64,000 nucleotides of DNA from assembly GCA_947627715.1 (NCBI GenBank), contig CANQXK010000001.1, forward strand, positions 1 through 64,000, given 5' to 3'. Shown here piece by piece: positions 1 to 9,963 of this stretch. The translations under genes and the position numbers were made by a program. Within the stretch, counting starts at the first letter, position 1, and every line of letters starts with the position of its first letter. The notes beneath the pieces are model-generated. The model was not told where the DNA came from and did not search any database. It saw only the letters and a list, made by a program, of their open reading frames with translations. This stretch comes from an uncultured Oscillospiraceae bacterium. GTDB taxonomy: Bacteria > Bacillota > Clostridia > Oscillospirales > Oscillospiraceae.

Positions 1-1168
1 GCGACGCCATCAGAAGCTTCAAGAGTGTAGATTTCCCACTGCCGGAATTGCCAACAATGGCATAGCTCTTTCCTGCCTTAAAATCTATATTAATGTCGTG
101 CAGTATCTCATTGTCCTGCTCATAGCCGAAGCACAGATTATGTACCGAAATGCCGTTTTCCAGACAGTTGGGGATATCTTTTCCCTCGTCGCGGACGTTT
201 AACTCTAACGACAGCGCCATTTTATCCACCAGCGCCAGCGCAGCCCGACGGCTTGCCAGAAGCTCCGGCATTTGACCGACAACTGTTATCACCGCGCCCG
301 TCAGATCTATAAAGACAAAGAGCATACCGGGGGTGATACCAAAACCCTGTTGCGCCAGCACAGCACCGATAAGGAGTGTTCCGAGCTGTGCGGATATCTC
401 CGCAATTCCACCGATCGTAGAGAGGATCACAGAGAGCTTCCGTTTGCGGCACTTGGCTTCCTCAACAGCCAGGCTACTCTGCTCCAGCAGGTCGATCGCG
501 GAGTTTTCAGCTCGAAAACTTTTTATCACTGAAAAACCACTGAGAATGTCCTTTAATGACGCCGCAAAACCGGCGTTTCGCTCCGATGTTTCCTTTTCAG
601 CCTTTTCCATATATCTTCCAGTGAATGAGGAAGCCAGCAGCGGCATTACGCAAAGACCGATGGCGACAATGGCAAGCACAGGGCTGTATACCAGCATCAG
701 CACGACAGCGCCGCAGGCCCACACCGTGTTGAAGACCAGTGTGGACTGCTTCTCAAGATAATTTGTCTCAATGGCAGTCAGGTCGTTGGAAAAGGTGGAG
801 AGGTATGTGGCCGTGGCCTCGCTCTGAAAGGAGGCAATGCTTTTTCTTGTCAGTTTTTCAAAGGCAAAGCGCTTAAACTGCATCAGCGCCTTTCTCATAA
901 AACGCGGCTTTGAAAAATAAGCGAGGGCTTTGAGCGGCAGGATCAGCAAAATGATGCCGGCCGTTAATAAAGCCAATACATACAGCGGTAGAGCGCCCTG
1001 CGCTTTAGACACATTATCCACCAATTGCTGCAACAGCCATGCTACCGCCAAATTCAACACACTGAACAGCACTGACAACGTGAGCATCATAAAATATGCC
1101 GGCCTATTGCCCTTGAAAAACTTTGAGACATACTCCTTTCGGAGAGACGATCGACTGTTATCCTTCAT
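1..1168 (-). CDS. ABC transporter permease/ATP-binding protein, 3' end cut by window edge
   Basis: A single-chain ABC exporter half-transporter read from ATG at 1168 and still open at position 1 (about 389 residues visible). The first ~300 residues carry several hydrophobic segments typical of an ABC type-1 exporter membrane domain. The nucleotide-binding domain then begins, with Walker A GNSGSGKST near residues 375-383; the signature and Walker B lie outside the window. The start overlaps the stop of the upstream XRE/TPR regulator gene by 11 bp, so translation is probably coupled and the regulator probably governs the exporter. Substrate cannot be told from sequence; peptide or drug export is an inference. 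Confidence 0.9.
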   Translation of the reverse strand, partial: MKDNSRSSLRKEYVSKFFKGNRPAYFMMLTLSVLFSVLNLAVAWLLQQLVDNVSKAQGALPLYVLALLTAGIILLILPLKALAYFSKPRFMRKALMQFKRFAFEKLTRKSIASFQSEATATYLSTFSNDLTAIETNYLEKQSTLVFNTVWACGAVVLMLVYSPVLAIVAIGLCVMPLLASSFTGRYMEKAEKETSERNAGFAASLKDILSGFSVIKSFRAENSAIDLLEQSSLAVEEAKCRKRKLSVILSTIGGIAEISAQLGTLLIGAVLAQQGFGITPGMLFVFIDLTGAVITVVGQMPELLASRRAALALVDKMALSLELNVRDEGKDIPNCLENGISVHNLCFGYEQDNEILHDINIDFKAGKSYAIVGNSGSGKSTLLKLLMAS

Positions 1169-2231
1169 TTTGGATTTCCTCCCACATCCGGCTGAGAGAT
1201 CCGTTCTCCAGAGAGTTTATCGTTTTGGCGGCTGTTTCCGCGGCGGTGCCGCCCAAGCTGTCGAAGGCTGTCTGTTGTTTTACCGCGCTTACAAAACGCA
1301 GGCTGCCGGCGGAATAGTCGGGGGCATGGTCAAATTCCTCCGCCAGCTTTTTTGCCGCCAACAGGGAGTCCCGCGCTTCATCGGGTCTTCCCAGCTCCAG
1401 CTGCGCGTGGGCAAGGCCGGCGTAGAAGGCCGCGCAGGGCTTGTCGAAAAGATTGCTCTTTCCCTCCGCCTTAAGCCCCGCGAAATAATCCAGCGCCAGC
1501 TTGAGGATCGAAGCGCCAGAGGCATAGTCGTCCCGCTTGAAATACACGTTCATAAAACCGATGACGATTCGTATCATCATTGCCGATACGGAAACAAGCG
1601 CCGTGGAGAGATACTCCACCGCCTCCTCGGGGCGGTTGCAGAAGGCCGCGAGAGACTGCCCGATCACATCGTCGTTGATGCCACGCGGGTTGTTGCTTTT
1701 CAGCAGCTCCAGGGCCTTTTCCTCCTCGCCAAGCTCGGAATACGCGACGGCCATGTCGTAGGTGATGGAGATTTCGCTGATTTTCGGGTCCGTATTCTGC
1801 CCTAACAAAGGTATCGCGCGCTCCATCAGTTCAATGGAACGCAGAAGCCGCGGCTCATCATTGCTCATCAGCCCGAAAAGGTAGTAGAGCATCGCGCTTT
1901 GATACACGATGTCAAAGCAGTTTGGATAGCGCAGCAATGCCTTTTCAGCTTCGGCAAGTCCGTCCATATCCCTGCTTTGTAAACACTCCCTGAGCCGGGC
2001 GGCCGTGTCGGCCTGCTTGCTGCTTTTCACATGATAACCCAAGAGGACGTCCACCGATGTATCAAACAAATCAGCAAGTTCAACGAGCAGCGTCAAATCA
2101 GGCGCGGATAAGTTCGCCTCCCATTTGTAGACCGCCCCAACAGTAACACCCAGCGCATCCGCCAACTGCTGCTGCGTCAGCGAGCGCGCCTTTCGGAACG
2201 CACGGATCGTATCGGCCAGATTTATTTTCAT
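1158..2231 (-). CDS. XRE-family regulator with TPR-like C-terminal region
   Basis: 357 residues. Residues ~5-62 form a Cro/C1-type helix-turn-helix (core SLTQQQLADALGVTVGAVYK). The remaining ~290 residues are helical with repeated A/L-rich segments such as AVAYSELGEEEKALELL and GLAHAQLELGRPDEA, typical of tetratricopeptide repeats. Firmicute regulators of this build often sense a peptide or control a neighbouring exporter. The gene overlaps the following ABC exporter gene by 11 bp. No clear promoter was assigned, although a TATACT hexamer lies about 40 bp upstream on the same strand. Confidence 0.88.
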   Translation of the reverse strand: MKINLADTIRAFRKARSLTQQQLADALGVTVGAVYKWEANLSAPDLTLLVELADLFDTSVDVLLGYHVKSSKQADTAARLRECLQSRDMDGLAEAEKALLRYPNCFDIVYQSAMLYYLFGLMSNDEPRLLRSIELMERAIPLLGQNTDPKISEISITYDMAVAYSELGEEEKALELLKSNNPRGINDDVIGQSLAAFCNRPEEAVEYLSTALVSVSAMMIRIVIGFMNVYFKRDDYASGASILKLALDYFAGLKAEGKSNLFDKPCAAFYAGLAHAQLELGRPDEARDSLLAAKKLAEEFDHAPDYSAGSLRFVSAVKQQTAFDSLGGTAAETAAKTINSLENGSLSRMWEEIQNEG

Positions 2232-2370
2232 TGCGAATCCTCCCCGAATCCTGTATTTGACAATAGTATACCAGCGAATTTCTTGTTTTTAAACACACCG
2301 TTCGTATAATTTAGAGATAAATAATTATACTGTCAGTATGGGTCTGTTCCTTATATGTGACCGGGAAGTA

Positions 2371-2412
2371 AAAAAGCCCTCTCTGATCATCTATCATCAG
2401 AGAGAGCTTTTT
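2371..2412 (-). terminator. Rho-independent terminator
   Basis: 17-bp stem with one mismatch (arms 2371-2387 and 2396-2412) around an 8-nt gap, flanked by A-run and T-run so it could work on both strands. Its place 79 bp beyond the stop of the leftward ABC ATPase gene (2491) suggests it ends the exporter operon before the XRE promoter. Confidence 0.8.
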
Positions 2413-2490
2413 GCGCCCGAAACCGTCATCCGGCCGTTGATAAGCTCGATTCGTTCCTTATCGCCATCAAGCTAAGACCCTGCGGGGTTT

Positions 2491-3132
2491 TTAATAAACG
2501 ACCCGGCTCAGCACTCCCGCGTCCATGTGGTACACCTCGTCGCACAATGCGGCGATGTCCTCCTGGTTGTGGCTGGCGAGGACGATGGTGCGGCCCTCGT
2601 CCCTCTGGGCCTTGAGCATATTGCGCATCTCATGGACGCCGGCGTTGTCAAGGCCGTTCATGGGTTCGTCCAGCATCAGGATGTCCGGGCGCTCCATAAT
2701 GGCCTGGGCGATGCCCAGCCGCTGGCGCATCCCCAGGGAGTATTTCCCCACCCGCTTGCGGCTTGCGGGGTCGAGGCCCACAAGCCTGATGCACTCCTTT
2801 ATACGTTCAGAGTCCGCGACGCGCCGGATGGAGGCCAGGTATTTAAGGTTGGCGTAGGCGCTCTCCCCGGCGAGGAAGCCGGGGTTTTCAATGAGGAAGC
2901 CGATGTTCCGGGCAAACTCTATGTCCAGCCCCACGCGCTTGCCGGAGACCACCACCTCCCCGGCGTCGGGCCGCAGAAGACCGATGACGCACTTCATGAG
3001 CACCGTCTTGCCGCTGCCGTTGCGGCCTATAAGGCCGTATATTTTCCCGGCCTCACATTCAAAGCTCACGTCCCGAAGGACCTGCTGTTTTCCAAAGCTT
3101 TTGGAGATGTTTTTTACTTCGATCTCGCTCAT
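2491..3132 (-). CDS. ABC transporter ATP-binding protein (ABC-2 exporter type)
   Basis: 213 residues, short but complete for a BcrA/NatA-like ATPase. Walker A GRNGSGKT at 36-43, signature YSLGMRQ at 131-137, Walker B ILMLDEP at 151-157 and switch His188 are all present. It would power export by the two permeases encoded just upstream. The start overlaps the stop of the preceding permease gene as ATGA, so the operon is translationally coupled. Such modules commonly export antimicrobial peptides or act as sensors with a two-component system; a VanRS-like pair lies at 6121-8158. Confidence 0.93.
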   Translation of the reverse strand: MSEIEVKNISKSFGKQQVLRDVSFECEAGKIYGLIGRNGSGKTVLMKCVIGLLRPDAGEVVVSGKRVGLDIEFARNIGFLIENPGFLAGESAYANLKYLASIRRVADSERIKECIRLVGLDPASRKRVGKYSLGMRQRLGIAQAIMERPDILMLDEPMNGLDNAGVHEMRNMLKAQRDEGRTIVLASHNQEDIAALCDEVYHMDAGVLSRVVY

Positions 3133-3971
3133 TTTTCATGCCTCCTGGACAATAGGATAATAAGCGCCGTCAGACCTGCCAGGGACAGCGCGAAGAACCG
3201 GGCCGCGTAGGGGAGGTCGATCTGGAACAAAAGCTCATTTGTCCCTCGGAACTGGCTCAGCTGCGCCAGGGTCAGCGGGGAGATGCGGTAAAACCGCGCC
3301 CCCAGGTTGTTGTAGGCCGTCAGGTCCAGAAAGACGAAAAAGCCGCCCGCAAAGACGCCGCTGGTCCGGCCCGCGTGCCGGTTGAAGAGGTACACCGTCA
3401 GCCCCAAAAAGGCAAAACAGCCCCACTCCAAAAGAAAGCTCACCCCCGTGGCCCACCCCGGCTCATACGCGCCGATGAGGATGTCGTAGACGGCGAAGGT
3501 CAGCCCCACCTCTTGCCCCCGGCCCGACCGGGCCAGCGTCCCCAGCACCTTCCCCCAGCCGGCGGAGAACTCCGTCTTTGTGAGGAGAGGCAGGACGCTC
3601 ATCAGCAGGATGAAGAGGGTATAGAGGCCGGACAGCGCGATGATGTACAGCACGTGGCCCGCGCTCTCGGCCCGCCGGCCCGTTCTCGCCGCCACGTACT
3701 CCCGAAGGTCGTCCCGCCAGGGCGCGTCGCTGAAAAGGGCCACACAGCCGGCGGCCAGCATCATCTGAATGATGTAGTCGTTGATGAGATGGGGGAAAAG
3801 CCAGGGCCGGACCTTGATCCCCACCGTGTCCGTGAAGGTCCCCACCGGCTCCACGCAGGACCAGAGGTATATGCCCGTCAGCGCCAGAATGGAGACGTTC
3901 TTCCAGCTTGAAAAGGTCTGGCCCAGCCGCAGACGCAGGACGGCCAGAGCGGAGCGCGCAAATTGCCTCAT
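3129..3971 (-). CDS. ABC-2 type permease subunit
   Basis: 280 residues from ATG at 3971, chosen because it makes an ATGA overlap with the stop of the upstream permease gene; longer upstream starts would lie within that gene. About six hydrophobic segments are visible, for example HVLYIIALSGLYTLFILLMS and the C-terminal FALSLAGLTALIILL. No signature motif is expected for this class; identity rests on membrane topology and position between a sister permease and the ATPase. Confidence 0.8.
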   Translation of the reverse strand: MRQFARSALAVLRLRLGQTFSSWKNVSILALTGIYLWSCVEPVGTFTDTVGIKVRPWLFPHLINDYIIQMMLAAGCVALFSDAPWRDDLREYVAARTGRRAESAGHVLYIIALSGLYTLFILLMSVLPLLTKTEFSAGWGKVLGTLARSGRGQEVGLTFAVYDILIGAYEPGWATGVSFLLEWGCFAFLGLTVYLFNRHAGRTSGVFAGGFFVFLDLTAYNNLGARFYRISPLTLAQLSQFRGTNELLFQIDLPYAARFFALSLAGLTALIILLSRRHEK

Positions 3972-4807
3972 CTTCGTCCCTCCCTGATTTTCCTGTAAAA
4001 AAGCCACAGGCAAAGACCCCACAGCGCCAGCACCGTCCCGGTCATGACCGCGGCGGTGAGGACGGGGTCCCCCAGCCAGGTGCGCATCTGGAGCAGGAAG
4101 TCCAGCCTCAGCATCGCCGGAAGAGGGGAGTGGTCGCACAGGCGGTTTATGAGAAAGGAGAACACCAGGGGCGACACGGTGACGGCAAAGAGGTTTGGCA
4201 GATACGCGGACACGCACGCCGCCGCCCCGCCCCAGAGGGCCCCCCGCAGGAAGGCGAAATACACCGCCCAGGCCGCGTAGGGCAGCCCCCCGTGGCCGCT
4301 CATGGCGTCGTAGTAGGGGACGGCCTCACCCATCTCATAGAGAAAGCCGTTCAGGATCATGGGCATCCCCAGGGCCGTCAGGGTCCCCAGAAAGAGGGCC
4401 GTCCCCAGCGCCAGGACCGCCCCGCCCCAGAGGGCGGCGGAGAGCAGCTTCCCCAGGGCGTACCGGCCCGACCCGCACCGGGCCATGAGATACGGGGCCA
4501 TCTTCTCCTCCGGGACGTACTGCCCGGCGGCGGGCAGGGCCGCCAGCATGGCGGCGAATTTGTTCCCGAACACGCCGCCGAAGGAGACGGAGCACCACAG
4601 GTAATGGATGGCGCAGGTGTTGTCTCCGGCGTGAAAGAGGCCGTTGCTGTCCGTAAAGCTCACGTTGTCGTAGACCCCCCGCTTCAGGACCCAGACGATC
4701 TCCTGAGAGGTGTCCAGAAAGATGGCCGCCGCCGTCAGGATCACCGCCAATGGAAGCTGCCGGTTCAGTCCCCGCCGGAGGGCGGGGAGGATCGCCTTAC
4801 CCGCCAT
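3968..4807 (-). CDS. ABC-2 type permease subunit (paralogue of the next gene)
   Basis: 279 residues with about six membrane segments (for example SAALWGGAVLALGTALFLG and VMTGTVLALWGLCLWLF). It overlaps the lipoprotein gene by 11 bp at its start and the next permease by 4 bp at its end. The central sequence with AMLAALPAAGQYVPEEKMAP is a loop region common to uncharacterised Firmicute ABC-2 permeases paired with DUF6034-like lipoproteins (from memory, not checked). It probably forms a heterodimer with the following permease. Confidence 0.8.
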   Translation of the reverse strand: MAGKAILPALRRGLNRQLPLAVILTAAAIFLDTSQEIVWVLKRGVYDNVSFTDSNGLFHAGDNTCAIHYLWCSVSFGGVFGNKFAAMLAALPAAGQYVPEEKMAPYLMARCGSGRYALGKLLSAALWGGAVLALGTALFLGTLTALGMPMILNGFLYEMGEAVPYYDAMSGHGGLPYAAWAVYFAFLRGALWGGAAACVSAYLPNLFAVTVSPLVFSFLINRLCDHSPLPAMLRLDFLLQMRTWLGDPVLTAAVMTGTVLALWGLCLWLFYRKIREGRR

Positions 4808-5978
4808 AGGCCGCGTCCTTTCCCGTGACGGCGTTGAACCGCTCCGCCCCGGCGCTGTTGAATTTCCCGTTGACGGTGTAGCCGTACTCCAGCACCCAGT
4901 AGGGCCGCAGGTCGAAGTCCACGTTGGTCTCCCGGAAGGGCACGTACTCCATGTAGATCTTGGTGATGGTCATGGGGTCGTTTATGATCTCCAGCTCGTG
5001 CTTGGCCCGGACCTTCTCCAAAATGGCGTCCAGGCCCATGACCTTCTCCTGGCGGACATCGGCGTCCCGGCGGGAGAAGCACCCCTCCAGGCAGAACCCC
5101 GTAAGCCTCCCGCCCATGATGTACGCCTCCAGGGACGCGTCGCTGACATACATGGAATCCCCGGCAAACTCCACCCGCCGGTCCGCGTCCCCGTAGAGGG
5201 GCAGGCCGTCCTCGGCAAAGTCAAAACGGATGAAGTAGCCGTCGTCCGCCGCCGTAAGGCCGGAAAGCTCCACAAGCTTGCCGATCTGCACGGTCCACTG
5301 GTAATCCTCCCGCTCAAGGAGCCGGCCGGCGGCTTCCTCGATGGCGTTGTGGTCGAGGCCCACAAAGGCGGTGACCTTTGGCGTGCCGATCATGTCCAGC
5401 TTCTCCCAGATCCCCGTGACCATCGCCTCCGCCTCCGCTCTGGAGAGGCCCGGCAGCTCCACATCGTTAAAGAGGGCGGTGCTGCCCAGGTCCCACAGGA
5501 CCTCCTGAATGGTGGCGGCCCTCTTTTCGTCCCCGCCCGCCGGGGGCGCGGAGTAGGTGAGGCTCCCGTTCATCCATCGGACGAAGCTGCCGTTCTCCGT
5601 CTCAATGGAGAAAAACCCGGCGTATTCGGGCCACTCGCCGGGGTCCTCCAACTGCCGCACGGTCCGGGGACTTGTATCCTCCGCCAGAAAGAGGCCGTCC
5701 AAAAATTCCTGGGTCAGCGCCGGGGCATTGGTGGCAAAGCAGTCGTACTCCGCAAGGTCCGGGTATATCACCTCCGCGTCCACGCTCACCCCCTCGCAAA
5801 GCGCCCGCGTCACGCGGGCGGGCCGCTCCTCCGGCGGCTTCGTTTCCTCTGCCCCGCCGGAGGCCGCCGTATGGGGGACGCGCTCCTCATCCGGCAGTTT
5901 ATCGCTCTGAAGGCCCGAACAGGCCGTGAGAAAAACGGTCAGGGCTATCAATACCGCCAAAATTCTTTTGATGTTCAC
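4797..5978 (-). CDS. Lipoprotein of the ABC exporter operon (possibly DUF6034-like)
   Basis: 393 residues. A GTG at 5978 is the chosen start because GAGGAG lies 9 nt upstream and the protein then begins with a classic lipoprotein signal: Lys/Arg, a hydrophobic run and lipobox LTAC with Cys20. The mature protein is extracytoplasmic, with a Ser/Glu-rich linker followed by a globular domain of no motif I can name. As first gene of the exporter operon it may act as an outer sensor or a protection factor for the exported compound (inference). The open frame extends upstream to 6332 but those codons overlap the terminator and the kinase gene. Confidence 0.82.
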   Translation of the reverse strand: MNIKRILAVLIALTVFLTACSGLQSDKLPDEERVPHTAASGGAEETKPPEERPARVTRALCEGVSVDAEVIYPDLAEYDCFATNAPALTQEFLDGLFLAEDTSPRTVRQLEDPGEWPEYAGFFSIETENGSFVRWMNGSLTYSAPPAGGDEKRAATIQEVLWDLGSTALFNDVELPGLSRAEAEAMVTGIWEKLDMIGTPKVTAFVGLDHNAIEEAAGRLLEREDYQWTVQIGKLVELSGLTAADDGYFIRFDFAEDGLPLYGDADRRVEFAGDSMYVSDASLEAYIMGGRLTGFCLEGCFSRRDADVRQEKVMGLDAILEKVRAKHELEIINDPMTITKIYMEYVPFRETNVDFDLRPYWVLEYGYTVNGKFNSAGAERFNAVTGKDAAYGG

Positions 5979-6017
5979 GATGCAAAACTCCTCTCTTTTT
6001 TCGCGGAGCGCAAAAGA

Positions 6018-6058
6018 GCGCCCCGGTTTGGCAGGATCATCATACCAAACCGGGGCGC
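6018..6058. terminator. Strong hairpin between kinase and lipoprotein genes
   Basis: A perfect 14-bp stem (6018-6031 with 6045-6058). A six-T run follows on the plus strand and a shorter TCTTTT on the minus strand. It lies downstream of the leftward kinase gene and upstream of the lipoprotein gene, so it likely separates the two-component transcript from the exporter transcript. Confidence 0.75.
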
Positions 6059-6120
6059 GGATTTTTTCCGTTTTCTCTTGAAAAAAGATGGAGATTTTAT
6101 TGAAAATCCTTACGAAAATC

Positions 6121-7473
6121 TTACGGAGCGGGCAGGCGGACGGTAAAGACCACCTTGTTGTCCGCGCTTTGGGCGGTGATGGTCCCGCCGTGAAGCTCCA
6201 CGATCTGGCGGGCGATGGCAAGGCCCAGCCCCGCCCCGCCGGTGGAGGTGGTGCGGGAGGCGTCCAGACGGTAAAACTGCTCAAAGAGCCGCTCCAACTT
6301 CTCCTGGGGGATGGCCTTTCCGGCGTTTTCAAAGGTGAGGACCACCGCGCCGTCCTCCGCAGCCGCGTTCACATATACCGTGGTCCCCGGCTCGCTGTAA
6401 AAACAGGCGTTGCGCAGGAGGTTGTCCAACACCCGCGCCAGCTTGTCCGGGTCGCACACGTAGGGGAGCCTTTGGGGGACCCGGAGGACACATTGAAGGT
6501 CCCGTTCCCGGTACACAGGCTCAAACTCGCTGACCACCTGGGAGAGCATACGGCTCAGGTCCACGGTCTCCTTCTCCAGCTCGATGCGGCTTAAATTGAA
6601 GCGGGCGATCTCGAAAAACTCGTTGATCAGCTCCTCCAGCCGCTGGGCCTTGTTGAGGGCGACCCCGGTGTACTTCTCCCGAAGCGCCTCCGGCAGGTCC
6701 GCGCCCCCGTCCTGAAGGAGCGTCAGATACCCGATGACGCTGGTGAGAGGGGTCTTCAGGTCGTGGGCCAGGTAGACGATCAAGTCGTTTTTCCGCTGCT
6801 CCTGGTCCCGCGCCGCCTGGGCCTGACGGAGGGCGGCGGTCCTTGCCAGCTCCAACTCCGCCTCGATGTTCTCCAGCGCCGGCGGCAGGTCGATGGGGAC
6901 CTCCTCCGGCCTTGTCAGCTTTTTAGCCGCCTCCGCCACATCGTCCAGGAACCCGGAGAGCTTGAAGTAGAAGGCGGCGCTCACCGCGAACCACGCCACC
7001 AGGAGCGCCAGACAGTAGGTCACGATCACGTTTTCGTGGCACCAGCTGATGATTGAGTATAGAAAGCCCTTCTCCCAGGTCCGAAGCCCGCACAGCCACC
7101 AGGCGACAGCCGCCAACGCCACCAATCCCAGGGCGGCGGCCATGAGGCTGAGGAAATATTGGAGCAAAAGCCGGGTGAGGCGTCTGCTCCCGGAGCTTTT
7201 CGCCGCCCTGTCCGGCTTTTCCCGGACCGCGCCCAGCTCCCGCCGCCAGCCCAAGAGCAGACAGGCGCCGAAGAGGAACAGCAGGACCACCGCCGCCGCG
7301 CCAAAGGGCAGGACGTACACCGTCATATCATGCCGTATCAGCGTCCATATGTTCTCGCCGTGCCAGGTGCGTCTGTCCGCTGTGCTCCACACCGCCAGGA
7401 CCGAGACTCCCGCGGCCAGGATACACACAAAGAGCGCCGCGGCGGCGGCACGCCATTTTCCCTTTTTATTCAA
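6121..7473 (-). CDS. VanS-like sensor histidine kinase
   Basis: 450 residues from a TTG at 7473; this start gives an N-terminus with basic residues then a membrane helix, and an 8-bp overlap with the regulator gene. An ATG-led longer frame (7611) would run through the regulator. Two membrane regions lie in the first half. The dimerisation/phosphoacceptor motif AHDLKTPLTS has His237, followed by N, G1 (ASRTTSTGGAGLGLA) and G2 boxes. The match to VanS of glycopeptide-resistance operons is strong over the kinase core (YLAHDLKTPLTSVIGYL). No vanHAX-type genes are here, so it more likely controls the adjacent exporter or envelope genes. Confidence 0.92.
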   Translation of the reverse strand: MNKKGKWRAAAAALFVCILAAGVSVLAVWSTADRRTWHGENIWTLIRHDMTVYVLPFGAAAVVLLFLFGACLLLGWRRELGAVREKPDRAAKSSGSRRLTRLLLQYFLSLMAAALGLVALAAVAWWLCGLRTWEKGFLYSIISWCHENVIVTYCLALLVAWFAVSAAFYFKLSGFLDDVAEAAKKLTRPEEVPIDLPPALENIEAELELARTAALRQAQAARDQEQRKNDLIVYLAHDLKTPLTSVIGYLTLLQDGGADLPEALREKYTGVALNKAQRLEELINEFFEIARFNLSRIELEKETVDLSRMLSQVVSEFEPVYRERDLQCVLRVPQRLPYVCDPDKLARVLDNLLRNACFYSEPGTTVYVNAAAEDGAVVLTFENAGKAIPQEKLERLFEQFYRLDASRTTSTGGAGLGLAIARQIVELHGGTITAQSADNKVVFTVRLPAP

Positions 7474-8158
7474 TGGTGTAGCCCACCCCCCAGACGGTCT
7501 TGATGAACTTGGGATTTTTCCGGGACTCGTGCATCTTCTCCCGCAGTCTTGCGATATGGCTGTTGACCGTGTTGTTGTTGTCAAGAAAGGCCTCGCCCCA
7601 GACCTTCTCAAAAAGCTCCTCGCTGGAGACGGCCCGCCCCCGCTGTTGGCAGAGATACAAAAGGATGGAGAACTCCCGGGGCGTCAGGGCCAGCTCCTCC
7701 CCGAAGAGGACGCATTTGTGGTTGGCCTCGGAGAGCTGAAGGCCCCGAAAATCAAACTCGGCGGCCCCGGCCTGGACCTCCCCGGCGTCGTAGTGCCGGA
7801 CGCGCCGCAGCTGCGCCTTGACACGCGCCGCCAGCTCCAACGGGTTGAAGGGCTTTGTGATGTAGTCGTCCGCGCCCAGGGTGAGGCCCCTTATTTTATC
7901 CATATCCTCCCCCTTGGCCGTGAGCATGATGATGGGGAAATTGTGGGTTTCACGGATCGTATGGCAGAGAGTGAACCCGTCCATATCCGGGAGCATCACG
8001 TCCAATATGGCCAGCGCCGGCGGCTCCCGCCGGATGGAGGCCAGCGCCCCGGCGGCGTCCTCGCGTTTGATAACGGAGTACCCCTCGCTTTTCAAGTAGA
8101 CCTCCACAAGGTCCGCGATGGCCCGCTCGTCGTCCACGACCAAAACAGTTTCGCCCAC
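7466..8158 (-). CDS. VanR-like OmpR-family response regulator
   Basis: 230 residues from GTG at 8158, with AAAGGAG spaced 8 nt upstream. Receiver domain 1-120 with acidic pair VVDDE, phosphoacceptor Asp53 (AILDVMLPDMDG) and the conserved Lys in TKPF. The winged-helix output domain at ~130-230 ends KTVWGVGYTIE, the VanR-type ending. Cognate of the overlapping VanS-like kinase. Likely targets are the exporter/lipoprotein operon downstream (inference from position). Confidence 0.94.
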   Translation of the reverse strand: MGETVLVVDDERAIADLVEVYLKSEGYSVIKREDAAGALASIRREPPALAILDVMLPDMDGFTLCHTIRETHNFPIIMLTAKGEDMDKIRGLTLGADDYITKPFNPLELAARVKAQLRRVRHYDAGEVQAGAAEFDFRGLQLSEANHKCVLFGEELALTPREFSILLYLCQQRGRAVSSEELFEKVWGEAFLDNNNTVNSHIARLREKMHESRKNPKFIKTVWGVGYTIE

Positions 8159-8196
8159 GGCTGCGTCTCCTTTCGGTGGAAAGTGGGAATACGGGC

Positions 8197-8225
8197 ATTA
8201 TACTATAACCGCCCGCAAATTTCAA
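8197..8225 (-). promoter_or_regulatory. Sigma-70-type promoter of the VanRS-like operon
   Basis: On the minus strand -35 TTGAAA (8220-8225), a 17-bp spacer and -10 TATAAT (8197-8202). The regulator start lies 39 bp downstream of the -10. Confidence 0.75.
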
Positions 8226-8256
8226 CAGCGCGATGAAACCCCCTTTTCTCTGGAAA

Positions 8257-8299
8257 TTTCCCCTCCCCACTGGACAGGGAGGGGAAAATATGATAAACT
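8257..8299 (+). promoter_or_regulatory. Promoter with overlapping 11-bp inverted repeat before the hybrid kinase
   Basis: -35 TGGACA (8271-8276), 17-bp spacer, -10 TAAACT (8294-8299). A perfect inverted repeat (8257-8267 with 8277-8287) encloses the -35 box and covers part of the spacer, an arrangement fitting an operator; it could instead be an RNA hairpin. Confidence 0.5.
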
Positions 8300-8331
8300 C
8301 AATTTTATGTAAGAAGAAAGGGGGAGAGTGC

Positions 8332-9959
<1,628 letters not shown>

Positions 9960-9963
<4 letters not shown>

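Noticed and set aside
3375..4828. Long opposite-strand open frames across the ABC genes (and similar ones throughout)
   Set aside because: They are shadows of GC-rich coding DNA; no ribosome sites or family motifs.
7474..7611. Longer ATG-type start for the VanS-like kinase
   Set aside because: It would add 46 residues of Arg/Ser/Pro-rich shadow of the regulator gene; the TTG at 7473 gives a proper membrane N-terminus.
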